A stretch of DNA of 64,000 bases from SHLQ01 sp964610745 (GTDB lineage: Bacteria; Actinomycetota; Acidimicrobiia; Acidimicrobiales; SHLQ01): NCBI GenBank assembly GCA_964610745.1, contig CAZSYL010000013.1, positions 7,864-71,863 on the forward strand. The letters are read 5' to 3'. The notes beneath the pieces were generated by a model. That model had not been told where the DNA came from. It worked only from the letters and a program-made list of their open reading frames with translations, and searched no databases. The translations under genes and the position numbers were made by a program. This document shows positions 48,414 to 56,863 of the stretch, piece after piece. The stretch's first letter is position 1; each line of letters starts with the position of its first letter.

Positions 48414-51272
48414 ATGAACAAACTGCGGGACCGGCTGTACGGCGGGTCGCGAGGCTGGATTGCTCGCACATTCATCACTCTCCTGGCGGTCGGGACAGTG
48501 GTGGTCAGTGTGTTTGCGCTGACGGGCTCGACGGCTTCGGCTCAAAATCAGGACATCGCCGCTATTCAGTTGGAGCCGCTTCGGAGCACTCGGGGTGCAG
48601 CGACCGTTCCTTACCGAGTCACCGCCGTTGCCGATCGGGCCATTGAGGGCACGCTTCAGATCCGCGTTGTGAATCAAAACGTCACGTTCGAGTTCCCGTT
48701 GGCGCTCGCGGCCAACACCGAAATATCCCAACTGCTGGCGATTCCGGTGGAAAGCGACTTCATCGGTGAGATCAACGCGAACCTGATCGTAGATGGCACC
48801 TCAGTCGGTAGTGACGAATTGTTCGGTGATAACGGGAACCGTGGAACCGAATTTGTCGCTGGAGTACTCGGCCTCGAGGTGACTGCCGAACAGGCGCAGG
48901 TCACGCCACCGGTCGGCATGGTGACGAACGTTGAGATCGATGATCTTCGCATCTTGTCTGCGCTCGACATTGTGGTCTCTTCTCCAGCCGCACTTCGTAC
49001 CCTCACTATCGACGAACAGAGCCAGTTGTTCACCTGGGTGGGAAGCGGTGGTCAGCTGGTGGTTGCCGATGATGCGGACAGCATCGGCGACCTTCTGCCA
49101 GCTCTATGGCAGAGCTCGGAATCGACGATTGTGGCTGGTGTTGGCGAGATCAACTTTGTCGGAACCGACTGGGACGAAGCGATCCCTCCGCCCCTCTCCA
49201 CCCGCAACAACGGCAACTTCATTGGAGACTTCACCGCTTCTGACACTGCACTTGCGTCCGATGCTGGGTTCGAGATCCCATCGATCGGGCTGCTCTCAGT
49301 GGTGCTGCTTGGCTACCTCTTTATCATCGGCCCGGTGACCTTTGCGGTGCTCGCGAAGCTGAATCGCCAGTCGCTCGCGTGGCTTGCCGTTCCGGCACTG
49401 GCGGTGCTCTTTGGGGTGGTCATCGTCGGGGCTGGTCGCGTGCTCATCAGCGGTCGAAACGATGCCTACGCCACGATCGTCACGGTGACCCCGGCGGGCA
49501 GTGAGATCACGTCGACCTTGTTGATCGCCGACGATGGAAACCAACGCGTCGAACTCCCACCGGGTTGGTCGGCTCGCGGAAGCGGCACGGGCACGGATAA
49601 CTTTCGCTTCGATGATGGCGGAGGCGGTCCTGAGCTCGTGGTGTCACCATCTCGAACAACCACGGAATTGTCGCTCGATATTGATACCGGGAGTGCAGCG
49701 GTGCTTCGAGTTGACGGTAGAACCGCCGACGCTGAGCTGCCTTTTTCGTTCGCGGATCTGCAAATCGTTGATGGGAACCTCACTGGTTCGGTGACCAATG
49801 ACAGCGGTGTCGATCTGTTCGAGGCTGCGGTTTTCGTTGGATCGAACGCCATGTATTTCGATGAGTTCGGCTCGGGTGAGACCATTGCGTTCGAGGTGCA
49901 GATGCAACCAGCCGATCGCCTCACGTTTCCTGAAACTGACGAGTGGGATGTCCGAATCGACTTTCGTTTTGGGAACTTCGATGATCAACGTGATGACGCC
50001 GCCGGCGTGGTGAATGGCGCGACCTGGATGGGCTGGCGTCTCGACAACTTTGGTGCGGCGGTACCCGATGGGATGGTCACCGCGGTTGGATGGTCGCGCG
50101 ATCTCGATCAGTACTCACTGATCGGCGGTGAAGGACGGACCGCACTTGTGCAACACGCCCCCCTTCCAACGGGCGATGCGGTGACGAGCGGCCAGATCCG
50201 CCGGACTATCCCGAGGGCAGCTCATTTCGACGACGTTGAGGGCTTTGGTCGGAATTTTGGCGAGGGTGTGCCGTCCCAATTCATCAGGCCTGCTGGCGCG
50301 ACCACCGACAACCTTGCCATCGAGACGTCTTCAGAGCTTGAAGAGTTGGCGATGTGGGTGGATGGCGAGTGGCGTTACCTCGATCTGGCGAGTAACCCGG
50401 ATGCCCGCACGGTCTCGATTCCCGAGGAGGCGTGGATGAATGATCGACTCACGACGATCTTTGGGTTCGTAGGGTTCGCCTTTGATGGAAACGGAGCCTC
50501 ATTCCAGCCGCGGATCGTGGATCGGGAGAACGACACCGCTGCCGGAGTACTCGTGCCCTCCGGGGAGCGGTCGACGCGAGACGTCGACTTCGAGGATGAC
50601 TTTGGTTTCGAAAACGACTTCGGTCCCGAATTCGTCAACGAGGAGCAAACAATTGTGCGTGACGTTGGCGATAACCTCGCGTTCGAAGCCGAAGGTTTAC
50701 TCGACAACAGTTTCGATACTTGGTCGGTGCTGCTCGAACCCGGCGAAGTCGTCACGGTGACCATGCGATCAGATGATTTGGATTCGCTGCTGATCGTCAC
50801 GCTCGAAGATGGCAGCGTTATTGCCGAGAACGACGACGCTGCTGGGGGCAACCTTGGCCTCGACAGCCAGGTTGAGTTCGTTGCCGAGGACTGGGGTATC
50901 CACATCATCGAAACTCGGCCGTTGGTCGGCCCCGCCTTTGGCGAGTATCGGGTGATCGTGGACATTGAAGCAACTGATGTCGACAGCTTTCCACGGAGTG
51001 CTGAGGGTGAGCTGAATATCGGTGAGGTTGACGACTGGCCAGTACGTTTGACCGCCGGAGAAACTGTCACGCTCACGGTGACTAGTGACTTCGTTCCGGA
51101 GCTGGCGTGGATCGACGTTCAAGGCGTCTCGACCGCAATTGAGCTGGCCGAGGACGGCACCAGCGACTTCACCCCCGATAGCGATGGCGTCTATACCGTT
51201 TCCGTCTCGGGTGAGGATCCCGAAGGCTCGGGAAACTATCAGTTCGAACTCTTGGTCGAGGGGGCATCATGA
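48414..51272 (+). CDS. Large exported membrane protein with GATase-like region and PPC-like C-terminus
   Basis: A 952-residue protein that I cannot assign to a named family. A signal peptide or anchor spans about residues 18-45 (ending TGSTASAQ). An immunoglobulin-like outer region follows, then a GATase1-like stretch (LRILSALDIVVSSPAALRTL, WVGSGGQLVVADDADSIGDL), as seen in proteins of MoxR/BatA operons. Two membrane helices lie at about 283-305 and 320-345. The C-terminal 200 residues are two beta-sandwich units (WSVLLEPGEVVTVTMRSDD, LDSLLIVTLEDGSVIAENDD), close to bacterial pre-peptidase C-terminal (PPC) domains. It is the first gene of a tight operon with an ABC-2 exporter, MoxR and VWA genes. 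Confidence 0.75.
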   Translation: MNKLRDRLYGGSRGWIARTFITLLAVGTVVVSVFALTGSTASAQNQDIAAIQLEPLRSTRGAATVPYRVTAVADRAIEGTLQIRVVNQNVTFEFPLALAANTEISQLLAIPVESDFIGEINANLIVDGTSVGSDELFGDNGNRGTEFVAGVLGLEVTAEQAQVTPPVGMVTNVEIDDLRILSALDIVVSSPAALRTLTIDEQSQLFTWVGSGGQLVVADDADSIGDLLPALWQSSESTIVAGVGEINFVGTDWDEAIPPPLSTRNNGNFIGDFTASDTALASDAGFEIPSIGLLSVVLLGYLFIIGPVTFAVLAKLNRQSLAWLAVPALAVLFGVVIVGAGRVLISGRNDAYATIVTVTPAGSEITSTLLIADDGNQRVELPPGWSARGSGTGTDNFRFDDGGGGPELVVSPSRTTTELSLDIDTGSAAVLRVDGRTADAELPFSFADLQIVDGNLTGSVTNDSGVDLFEAAVFVGSNAMYFDEFGSGETIAFEVQMQPADRLTFPETDEWDVRIDFRFGNFDDQRDDAAGVVNGATWMGWRLDNFGAAVPDGMVTAVGWSRDLDQYSLIGGEGRTALVQHAPLPTGDAVTSGQIRRTIPRAAHFDDVEGFGRNFGEGVPSQFIRPAGATTDNLAIETSSELEELAMWVDGEWRYLDLASNPDARTVSIPEEAWMNDRLTTIFGFVGFAFDGNGASFQPRIVDRENDTAAGVLVPSGERSTRDVDFEDDFGFENDFGPEFVNEEQTIVRDVGDNLAFEAEGLLDNSFDTWSVLLEPGEVVTVTMRSDDLDSLLIVTLEDGSVIAENDDAAGGNLGLDSQVEFVAEDWGIHIIETRPLVGPAFGEYRVIVDIEATDVDSFPRSAEGELNIGEVDDWPVRLTAGETVTLTVTSDFVPELAWIDVQGVSTAIELAEDGTSDFTPDSDGVYTVSVSGEDPEGSGNYQFELLVEGAS

Positions 51273-52342
51273 GCGACGACTTCTCAGCGCAACCGCCCTC
51301 ACGTCCAACAACGTCGCCGCCTCCTCCAACGGCGCCACCTCCAATTCCAGCGGCGCCACCGCCGCCACCACCTCCTGTTTCGGGCGCCACGCCGGCGGTA
51401 GGTCAGCCGGTGATGGTGCCGCCCGCACCTGCGGTCGACCTCACCGCAATCGTGCCGGTAGACCATGTCGACAACGCAATCGTGGAGACTCATACCGTCA
51501 CCAAGATGTACGGCGCTCTTCCCGCGGTGGACAGTGCATCGATCATCGTCCCCCGGGGTTCGATCTATGGACTGATCGGTCCGAACGGCGCTGGAAAGAC
51601 AACGCTCATGACCATGGTGGCGTCACTCTTGCGTCCGACATCGGGCGCTGTACGGGTCGATGGCCACGACCCTGCGGTCGACCCTGCGGCAGTGCGCAAG
51701 GTGACTGGATACATGCCCGATGGATTAGGTGTGTACGAGGGTCTCGACGTTGGCTCGTATCTCGAGTTCTTTGCCGCGGCCTACAACATCCCAAAGGACG
51801 AGTGGCCCCAGTTGATCGATGGGTTGCTCGAACTGGTCACACTCGACGTGAAGCGCGGAGCGCAGGTTAATTCGCTCAGCCGAGGGATGAAGCAGCGGCT
51901 TTCGCTGGCCCGTGCGCTCGTCCATGACCCCAAGCTGTTGATCCTCGACGAGCCGGCATCTGGCCTTGACCCTCGGGCCCGAATCGAGCTTCGCGAGCTG
52001 CTATTTGCACTTCAGACCATGGGCAAGACCATCATCGTGAGCTCGCATATTCTCTCCGAGCTACAGGAGATCTGCAGCCATGTGGCGATCATGGAGGCCG
52101 GAGCCATCCTCGCTCAGGGATCGCCGGACGGAATCAATGCGCAGGCCGGTGTAGTCCGCAAGGTGAAGGTGAAGTTCGCTGACGGATCGGAGACCTCCTT
52201 CGAGGTGGCGAGCGAACAGGAACAGATCGAGCTATTGCGATCCTTGGTCATGGATCCGCAACGTCAAGTACTCGAGTTTGTCGAGACGACGTCGGGTCTT
52301 GAGGATGTCTTTATGAACGTGACGAAGGGGATTGTGCAATGA
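51269..52342 (+). CDS. ABC transporter ATP-binding protein (ABC-2 type)
   Basis: A 357-residue ATPase. An unusual Pro/Ala-rich N-terminal extension of about 65 residues precedes the domain. Walker A is GLIGPNGAGKTTLM (about residue 103), the signature LSRGMKQRLSLARALVHD (about 203), Walker B LLILDEPASGLDPR, and the switch His is in IVSSHILSELQEICSH. It is of the exporter type (drug-resistance/gliding-motility class). The ATG overlaps the previous stop (ATGA), and the permease follows with the same overlap. Confidence 0.93.
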   Translation: MSDDFSAQPPSRPTTSPPPPTAPPPIPAAPPPPPPPVSGATPAVGQPVMVPPAPAVDLTAIVPVDHVDNAIVETHTVTKMYGALPAVDSASIIVPRGSIYGLIGPNGAGKTTLMTMVASLLRPTSGAVRVDGHDPAVDPAAVRKVTGYMPDGLGVYEGLDVGSYLEFFAAAYNIPKDEWPQLIDGLLELVTLDVKRGAQVNSLSRGMKQRLSLARALVHDPKLLILDEPASGLDPRARIELRELLFALQTMGKTIIVSSHILSELQEICSHVAIMEAGAILAQGSPDGINAQAGVVRKVKVKFADGSETSFEVASEQEQIELLRSLVMDPQRQVLEFVETTSGLEDVFMNVTKGIVQ

Positions 52343-53328
52343 CCCAGGCAGAAGTTCCCGACATGTCGACCACCTCGCCCGAGGTACCTCCGAAACAACC
52401 CAAGACTCGTGTGTCGATTCAGAACAACCCGGTCCTTCGACGAGAGATGACCGAACGCTTGCGCGGCGCAAAAGGGGTGCTCTTGCTCGTCGTGCCACTC
52501 ACGTTGCTCACGGGCGTGCTCATCCTCACCTACACCGCGAGCAACGCATTTAATCAGTCCTTTACGATCGACGTCACCGAGCTCGGCAGGGTTGGTCGTC
52601 AAGTCTTTGAATGGGTGCTTTCGGCCATGCTTGCCCTGCTGCTCTTCATGGTTCCTGGGTTGACTGCCGGGTCGGTGACCGGCGAGCGCGAACGCCAGAC
52701 GCTGGTACCGCTCCAAATGACGATGATGAGTCCGGTCAACATCATTATTGGCAAGCTCTCGGCTGCGCTCGCGTTTCTGATTCTTCTGATCATCGCCTCG
52801 ATCCCATTGCTTGCGGCGAGTCACACGGTGGGCGGGCTCGCTGTCCTCGACATCGTTCGTGGTTTGGCCATGTTGATCTTCACCGGAATCGTTCTTGGAG
52901 CGGTGTGCATCTGGATTTCGGCTCGTATGAAGCGGACGGCGGCGGCGACGGTGGTTTGCTACGGCGTGTCGTTTTTCTTTGCCTTTGGCGGCTTTATCGT
53001 GCTGATTATCTGGGCGATCATCACGGCGATCGGTGGTTCAAATGGCGCTCCGCCCCCTGAACTGTTGGCGATTAGCCCGTTCAACGCCTTGGGCGATGCC
53101 CTGCCTCGCTCGGTCGGAGAGTTTGGGAGCGATGTTGTCAGTCCGCTCGGTGGGGCACGAGAGCTCGTGCGAGGGCTAGCCCAAGAGAGGGCTAATGACT
53201 TCGGCGGCGACTTCAACGACGGTGTCCTGATCTGGCTTTACTACACGATCATTGGGTCGATCCTGCTGGTCGTTTCTATTCGAGGCGCCGCCAAGGCCAT
53301 AACCACACCAGCTGAAACTGAGCGATGA
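52339..53328 (+). CDS. ABC-2 type transporter permease
   Basis: A 329-residue integral membrane protein with six likely helices. Cytoplasmic MTERLRGAKGVLLLVVPLTLLTG leads into helix 1; MLALLLFMVPGLTAGSVTGERERQTLVPL is the typical ABC-2 coupling region between helices 2 and 3 (the GERE motif), then ISARMKRTAAATVVCYGVSF and further helices to LLVVSIRGAAKAI. It pairs with the adjacent ATPase. Substrate unknown; by analogy with MoxR-linked clusters it could move a protein, lipid or polymer. Confidence 0.88.
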   Translation: MTQAEVPDMSTTSPEVPPKQPKTRVSIQNNPVLRREMTERLRGAKGVLLLVVPLTLLTGVLILTYTASNAFNQSFTIDVTELGRVGRQVFEWVLSAMLALLLFMVPGLTAGSVTGERERQTLVPLQMTMMSPVNIIIGKLSAALAFLILLIIASIPLLAASHTVGGLAVLDIVRGLAMLIFTGIVLGAVCIWISARMKRTAAATVVCYGVSFFFAFGGFIVLIIWAIITAIGGSNGAPPPELLAISPFNALGDALPRSVGEFGSDVVSPLGGARELVRGLAQERANDFGGDFNDGVLIWLYYTIIGSILLVVSIRGAAKAITTPAETER

Positions 53329-54973
53329 TCGATACCGAGCAGCGCCCACCGGTTGAACTCGTTGGATTGTTTGCTCGCGCTCGACGTCGTCTTCGTACTA
53401 TCTGGATTGCGGCGACGTCGTCGGCGTATGCGCCGTGGGTTTGTCTTGCGGCCGTAGCAATAGCGGCACTTGGTTGGGTTCGGCCGTGGGCGTGGCCGGA
53501 GACCGTGGCGATTGGTGTTGTTGTGGTTGCGGTGTTGCTGCTCGTCATTGGTGCGTTGGTTCTGCGACTTCCGACTCCCGCTGTCGCCCGTGCGATCGAT
53601 CGGGGCCTTGAAACCGACGATGCGATGGTGACGGCATTGCAGTTCGCACGCGATGCTCCGTTCGGTCCTCGAATCCATGCTCAGGCAGAGCGCTTTGCCA
53701 ACGCTGATCTGACCGATGCAATGCCGGTTCCGTGGCAGCGGCGCCCGCTCACGATCGCGGCATTACTGATCGGTTTTCTCGTTGCGCTGATCATGGTCAC
53801 GAATCCGCAGGACGCGGTTCGCGAGCAGCTCGCTGAGGAACGTGAGCAGATTGAGGAGCTGGCCGAGCAGTTCGAAGAACGAGCCGAAGAGCTAAACACT
53901 AGTGAGGATGCAACCGCCGAAACCGAAGAGCTTGCTGCCGAGCTTGCTGCGCTGGCCGAAGCGCTTCGCCAAGGTGACGATCTCGACGATGCGGTGTCCC
54001 AACTGAACGAGACCCAGGATGACCTTCTTCGGTCACTCGATGCTGACGATCTGGCCGAACGTGCTGCTACCCAAGGGCTGGAACGAACACTCGATGCCAA
54101 TCCAATCTCTAGTGGCGACTCCGCATCGGAGCAGCTTGCCTCGTTGGCTGCTTCGCTAGGTGAGCTCGACGAACAACAGCTTGCACAACTTGCGGAGCGA
54201 CTCGAACAGCTAGCCGCAACACAGGAAGCTGGCGACCCGGAGACGGCAGAGGCGTTGGCCGAAGCTGCCGAGGCGTTGACCGAGGGTGATTTGGCTGCGG
54301 CTCAGGCGGCGCTTGAAGCTGGGGGGCTTTCGACGGCCGCAGCTGCAGCGAGTGGCGCGGCGACCGGTGAAGTTCAGGCGGCGGCAGCAGCTGCTGGCCA
54401 AGCAGCCGACGGGCTCGAAAGTGGTGAAGGNNNNNNNNNNNNNNNNNNNNNNNNNNNNNNNNNNNNNNNNNNNNNNNNNNNNNNNNNNNNNNNNNNNNNN
54501 NNNNNNNNNNNNNNNNNNNNNNNNNNNNNNAAGGCGAGGGTCAGGGTCAAGGTGAGGGCCAGGGCCAAGGCCAGGGTCAAGGCCAGGGTCAAGGCCAAGG
54601 TCAGGGTCAGGGCGGTCAAGGTACGAACGCGACAGGCAACAATCCAAGTGATCAGGGCCAGCAGTCTGACGTGGATGGCTCGGGTAATCAGGGCGAGGGC
54701 ATCGAGGCTCCACCGCCGGATACTCCTGTGTTGATCCCGACCGGTGGCGAGAGCGATACCGATTCGGCCAACGTCGACGTTACCGGCGACGGGCAGACGT
54801 CGACCGAGCAACGCGTTGGCGGAATCACTGGTTCGGGTGTGGCCCAGGTTCCGCTCGAGTCGATCTCGAACGACTTTGCTGATCGGGCGTCAGAGGCACT
54901 CGACGGTACGAACATCTCTTCGTCCGAAGCCGAGAACGTAGCCAACTATTTCGATGCACTCACACAGGAATAA
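53325..54973 (+). CDS. Coiled-coil membrane protein with Gly-Gln repeat tail (contains assembly gap)
   Basis: Similar in layout to DUF4175-like proteins seen in MoxR clusters; I would not claim more. Two hydrophobic helices near residues 25-85 and a third near 147-165 (PLTIAALLIGFLVALIMV), then a long acidic coiled coil (REQIEELAEQFEERAEEL, AAELAALAEALRQ and similar) to about residue 350. An alternating Gly-Gln/Glu stretch follows, interrupted by 100 N (54431-54530), then a Ser/Asp-rich end finishing NVANYFDALTQE. The frame before the gap continues correctly into the frame ending at 54973 only if the gap is 2 mod 3 bases. The overlap with the permease (ATGA) supports the start. Confidence 0.8.
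54424..54623 (+). repeat. 6-bp GGTCAG/GGTCAA repeat (Gly-Gln), with 100-N assembly gap
   Basis: Hexamers of the GGNCAR/GGNGAR type encode Gly-Gln and Gly-Glu on the right of the gap; only the first Gly-Glu is visible on the left. Frame logic needs a gap of 2 mod 3 bases, whereas 100 is 1 mod 3, so an apparent shift is an artefact. Confidence 0.9.
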
Positions 54974-54978
54974 ACAAC

Positions 54979-56013
54979 ATGTCTGACGTCTCCCCTCCAC
55001 CTCCTCCCGTCTCGACCATGACACCGGAGCAGTACGCACAGGTCGCTGCATCGATCGAAGCTGCGGTAGGTCAGGTCATCGTTGGCCAGCGTGAGGTCGT
55101 CCGGACAGTGCTGCTTGCGCTTCTGTCTGAAGGCCACGTGCTACTCGAAGGTGTACCCGGTCTTGGCAAGACTCGTCTCCTGACAGCGCTTGCCCACGCG
55201 GTATCGCTCGACTTTGGTCGCATCCAATTCACTCCCGACCTGATGCCTGCCGATGTCACTGGCACCCAGGTGCTCGAAGAGGATGACGACGGTCGTCGTT
55301 CGTTTCGTTTTCGGGCGGGTCCAATCTTCAACGGCTTGGTGCTCGCCGATGAGATCAACCGGGCTACGCCAAAGACTCAGTCCGCGCTCCTCGAGGCCAT
55401 GGCCGAACGTTCGGTCACGGTGGCAGGAACGACCCGCAAGCTCGCTCGTCCGTTTCTGGTCATGGCGACACAGAACCCAATCGAGCAGGAGGGTACCTAT
55501 CCGTTGCCCGAAGCACAGCTCGATCGGTTCATGTTCAAAGCCGAGGTTCCGTTCCCAAGCGCCGAGGAACTTGCTTCGATCATCGCTCGAACGACCGGGG
55601 GAGCCGAGGCGGAGCCACAGCCAGCCGCCGACGGGCCGACTCTGCAAAAGATGATCGCAATGACGCGATCGGTTCCGGTCGCCGATGAAGTGGTGGCCCA
55701 CGCGGTTGCCCTCGTCGTCGGCAGTCACCCCGGTCACGACACTGCACCCGATCCAATCTCCCGGTACGTGCGTGCGGGAGCTTCACCGAGAGGGGCCCAG
55801 GCGCTGATTCTCGGTGCCAAGGCAATGGCTCTCCTCGACGGTCGGCCGTCTGCATCCAGCGAGGATGTTCGGACGCTCGCGCCCGCAGCGCTCGGCCATC
55901 GTCTGGTGTTGGGGTACGAGGCAGCTGCCGATGGAATCACGGCCGCCGATCTTGTGGGCGAGTTGTTGACTGCGGTTTCGCCGCCGGGGAGTGGGGTGCG
56001 CGGTGCTCCATGA
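54979..56013 (+). CDS. MoxR-family AAA+ ATPase
   Basis: A 344-residue AAA+ chaperone-type ATPase. Walker A is GVPGLGKT (about 57-64), Walker B LVLADEINRATPKTQSALLEAM, followed by the sensor 1 region FLVMATQNPIEQEGTYPLPEAQLDRFMFK, all diagnostic of MoxR. MoxR proteins work with VWA-domain partners to assemble or activate complexes. It starts five bases after the coiled-coil gene and overlaps the DUF58 gene. Confidence 0.96.
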   Translation: MSDVSPPPPPVSTMTPEQYAQVAASIEAAVGQVIVGQREVVRTVLLALLSEGHVLLEGVPGLGKTRLLTALAHAVSLDFGRIQFTPDLMPADVTGTQVLEEDDDGRRSFRFRAGPIFNGLVLADEINRATPKTQSALLEAMAERSVTVAGTTRKLARPFLVMATQNPIEQEGTYPLPEAQLDRFMFKAEVPFPSAEELASIIARTTGGAEAEPQPAADGPTLQKMIAMTRSVPVADEVVAHAVALVVGSHPGHDTAPDPISRYVRAGASPRGAQALILGAKAMALLDGRPSASSEDVRTLAPAALGHRLVLGYEAAADGITAADLVGELLTAVSPPGSGVRGAP

Positions 56014-56863
56014 ACTTCGCAGTCCTGAGGTGCTCGGCACGCTCGAACGCCTCCAGCTCAGTACGCGGCGGTATCTTGCGGGCCAACTGGTCGGTGCGCA
56101 TCGTTCACCTCGGTACGGATCCTCGCTCGATTTCGCGGACTTCCGCGAGTATCAACCCGGCGACGATTTTCGCCGGATCGACTATCTCACCCTCGCGCGC
56201 CTCGATCAGCTGCTGATTCGTCTGTACGACGCAGAGGACGACCTCACCATCAGGCTGTTGGTCGACACGTCGGCGTCGATGCAGACCGACAACAAGTTCC
56301 AACGTGCACTCGAGCTAGCCGGTGCAATAGGTTTTGTTGCACTGACTCGTCGCGACCGTGTCGAAGTACATACTCAAGGTCGGCCCATGGCCCGCTTCTC
56401 AGGACGCAACGGTGTTCCCGAGTTATTTGCGCACCTCGAAGCGTTGCAGGCTGGTGGTGAAGGTTCGCTCGCGAGGACTGCAACGACGGTGCTTGGTCGT
56501 TCTCGTACGCCGGGCATGACCGTGCTTTGCAGCGACATGCTCGAAGAGGATTGGGCGGCGACCTTTCGAACGCTTGGCGCGCGTGGCGCCGAGCTCACCT
56601 TCGTGCACGTCCTTGGCGCAGGCGAACTCGATCCTCCCACTATGGGCGACGTGGATCTCGTCGATGCGGAAACGAATGAACGAATCGCCATCTCACTTAT
56701 AGAGCCGACACTGAACCGGTATCAGGAACGACTCGATGTCTGGCTAGACGATGTTGCTTCGGAGGCACGCCGGGTAGGGGCCGCGTACGTCCTTGCCGAC
56801 ACGAGGGTTCCACTACGAGAAGCGCTTCTCGGCGGACTCCGTCGAGCCGAGGTCGTGACGTGA
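56003..56863 (+). CDS. DUF58 domain protein with VWA-type MIDAS motif
   Basis: About 286 residues from GTG 56003 (VLHELRSPEVLGTLERLQ), or 290 from GTG 55991; both overlap the MoxR stop. The DUF58 core is FREYQPGDDFRRIDYLTLARLDQLLIRLYDAEDD, followed by the MIDAS motif LLVDTSASMQ, the metal site shared with VWA domains. There are no membrane helices, so it is cytoplasmic. DUF58 proteins are regular MoxR partners. It overlaps the next gene by four bases (GTGA). Confidence 0.93.
   Translation: MLHELRSPEVLGTLERLQLSTRRYLAGQLVGAHRSPRYGSSLDFADFREYQPGDDFRRIDYLTLARLDQLLIRLYDAEDDLTIRLLVDTSASMQTDNKFQRALELAGAIGFVALTRRDRVEVHTQGRPMARFSGRNGVPELFAHLEALQAGGEGSLARTATTVLGRSRTPGMTVLCSDMLEEDWAATFRTLGARGAELTFVHVLGAGELDPPTMGDVDLVDAETNERIAISLIEPTLNRYQERLDVWLDDVASEARRVGAAYVLADTRVPLREALLGGLRRAEVVT

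Noticed and set aside
53325..54734. Arg/Lys-rich C-terminus after the third gap
   Set aside because: It is a wrong frame after the gap; the Gly-Gln frame that ends at 54973 is the real one.
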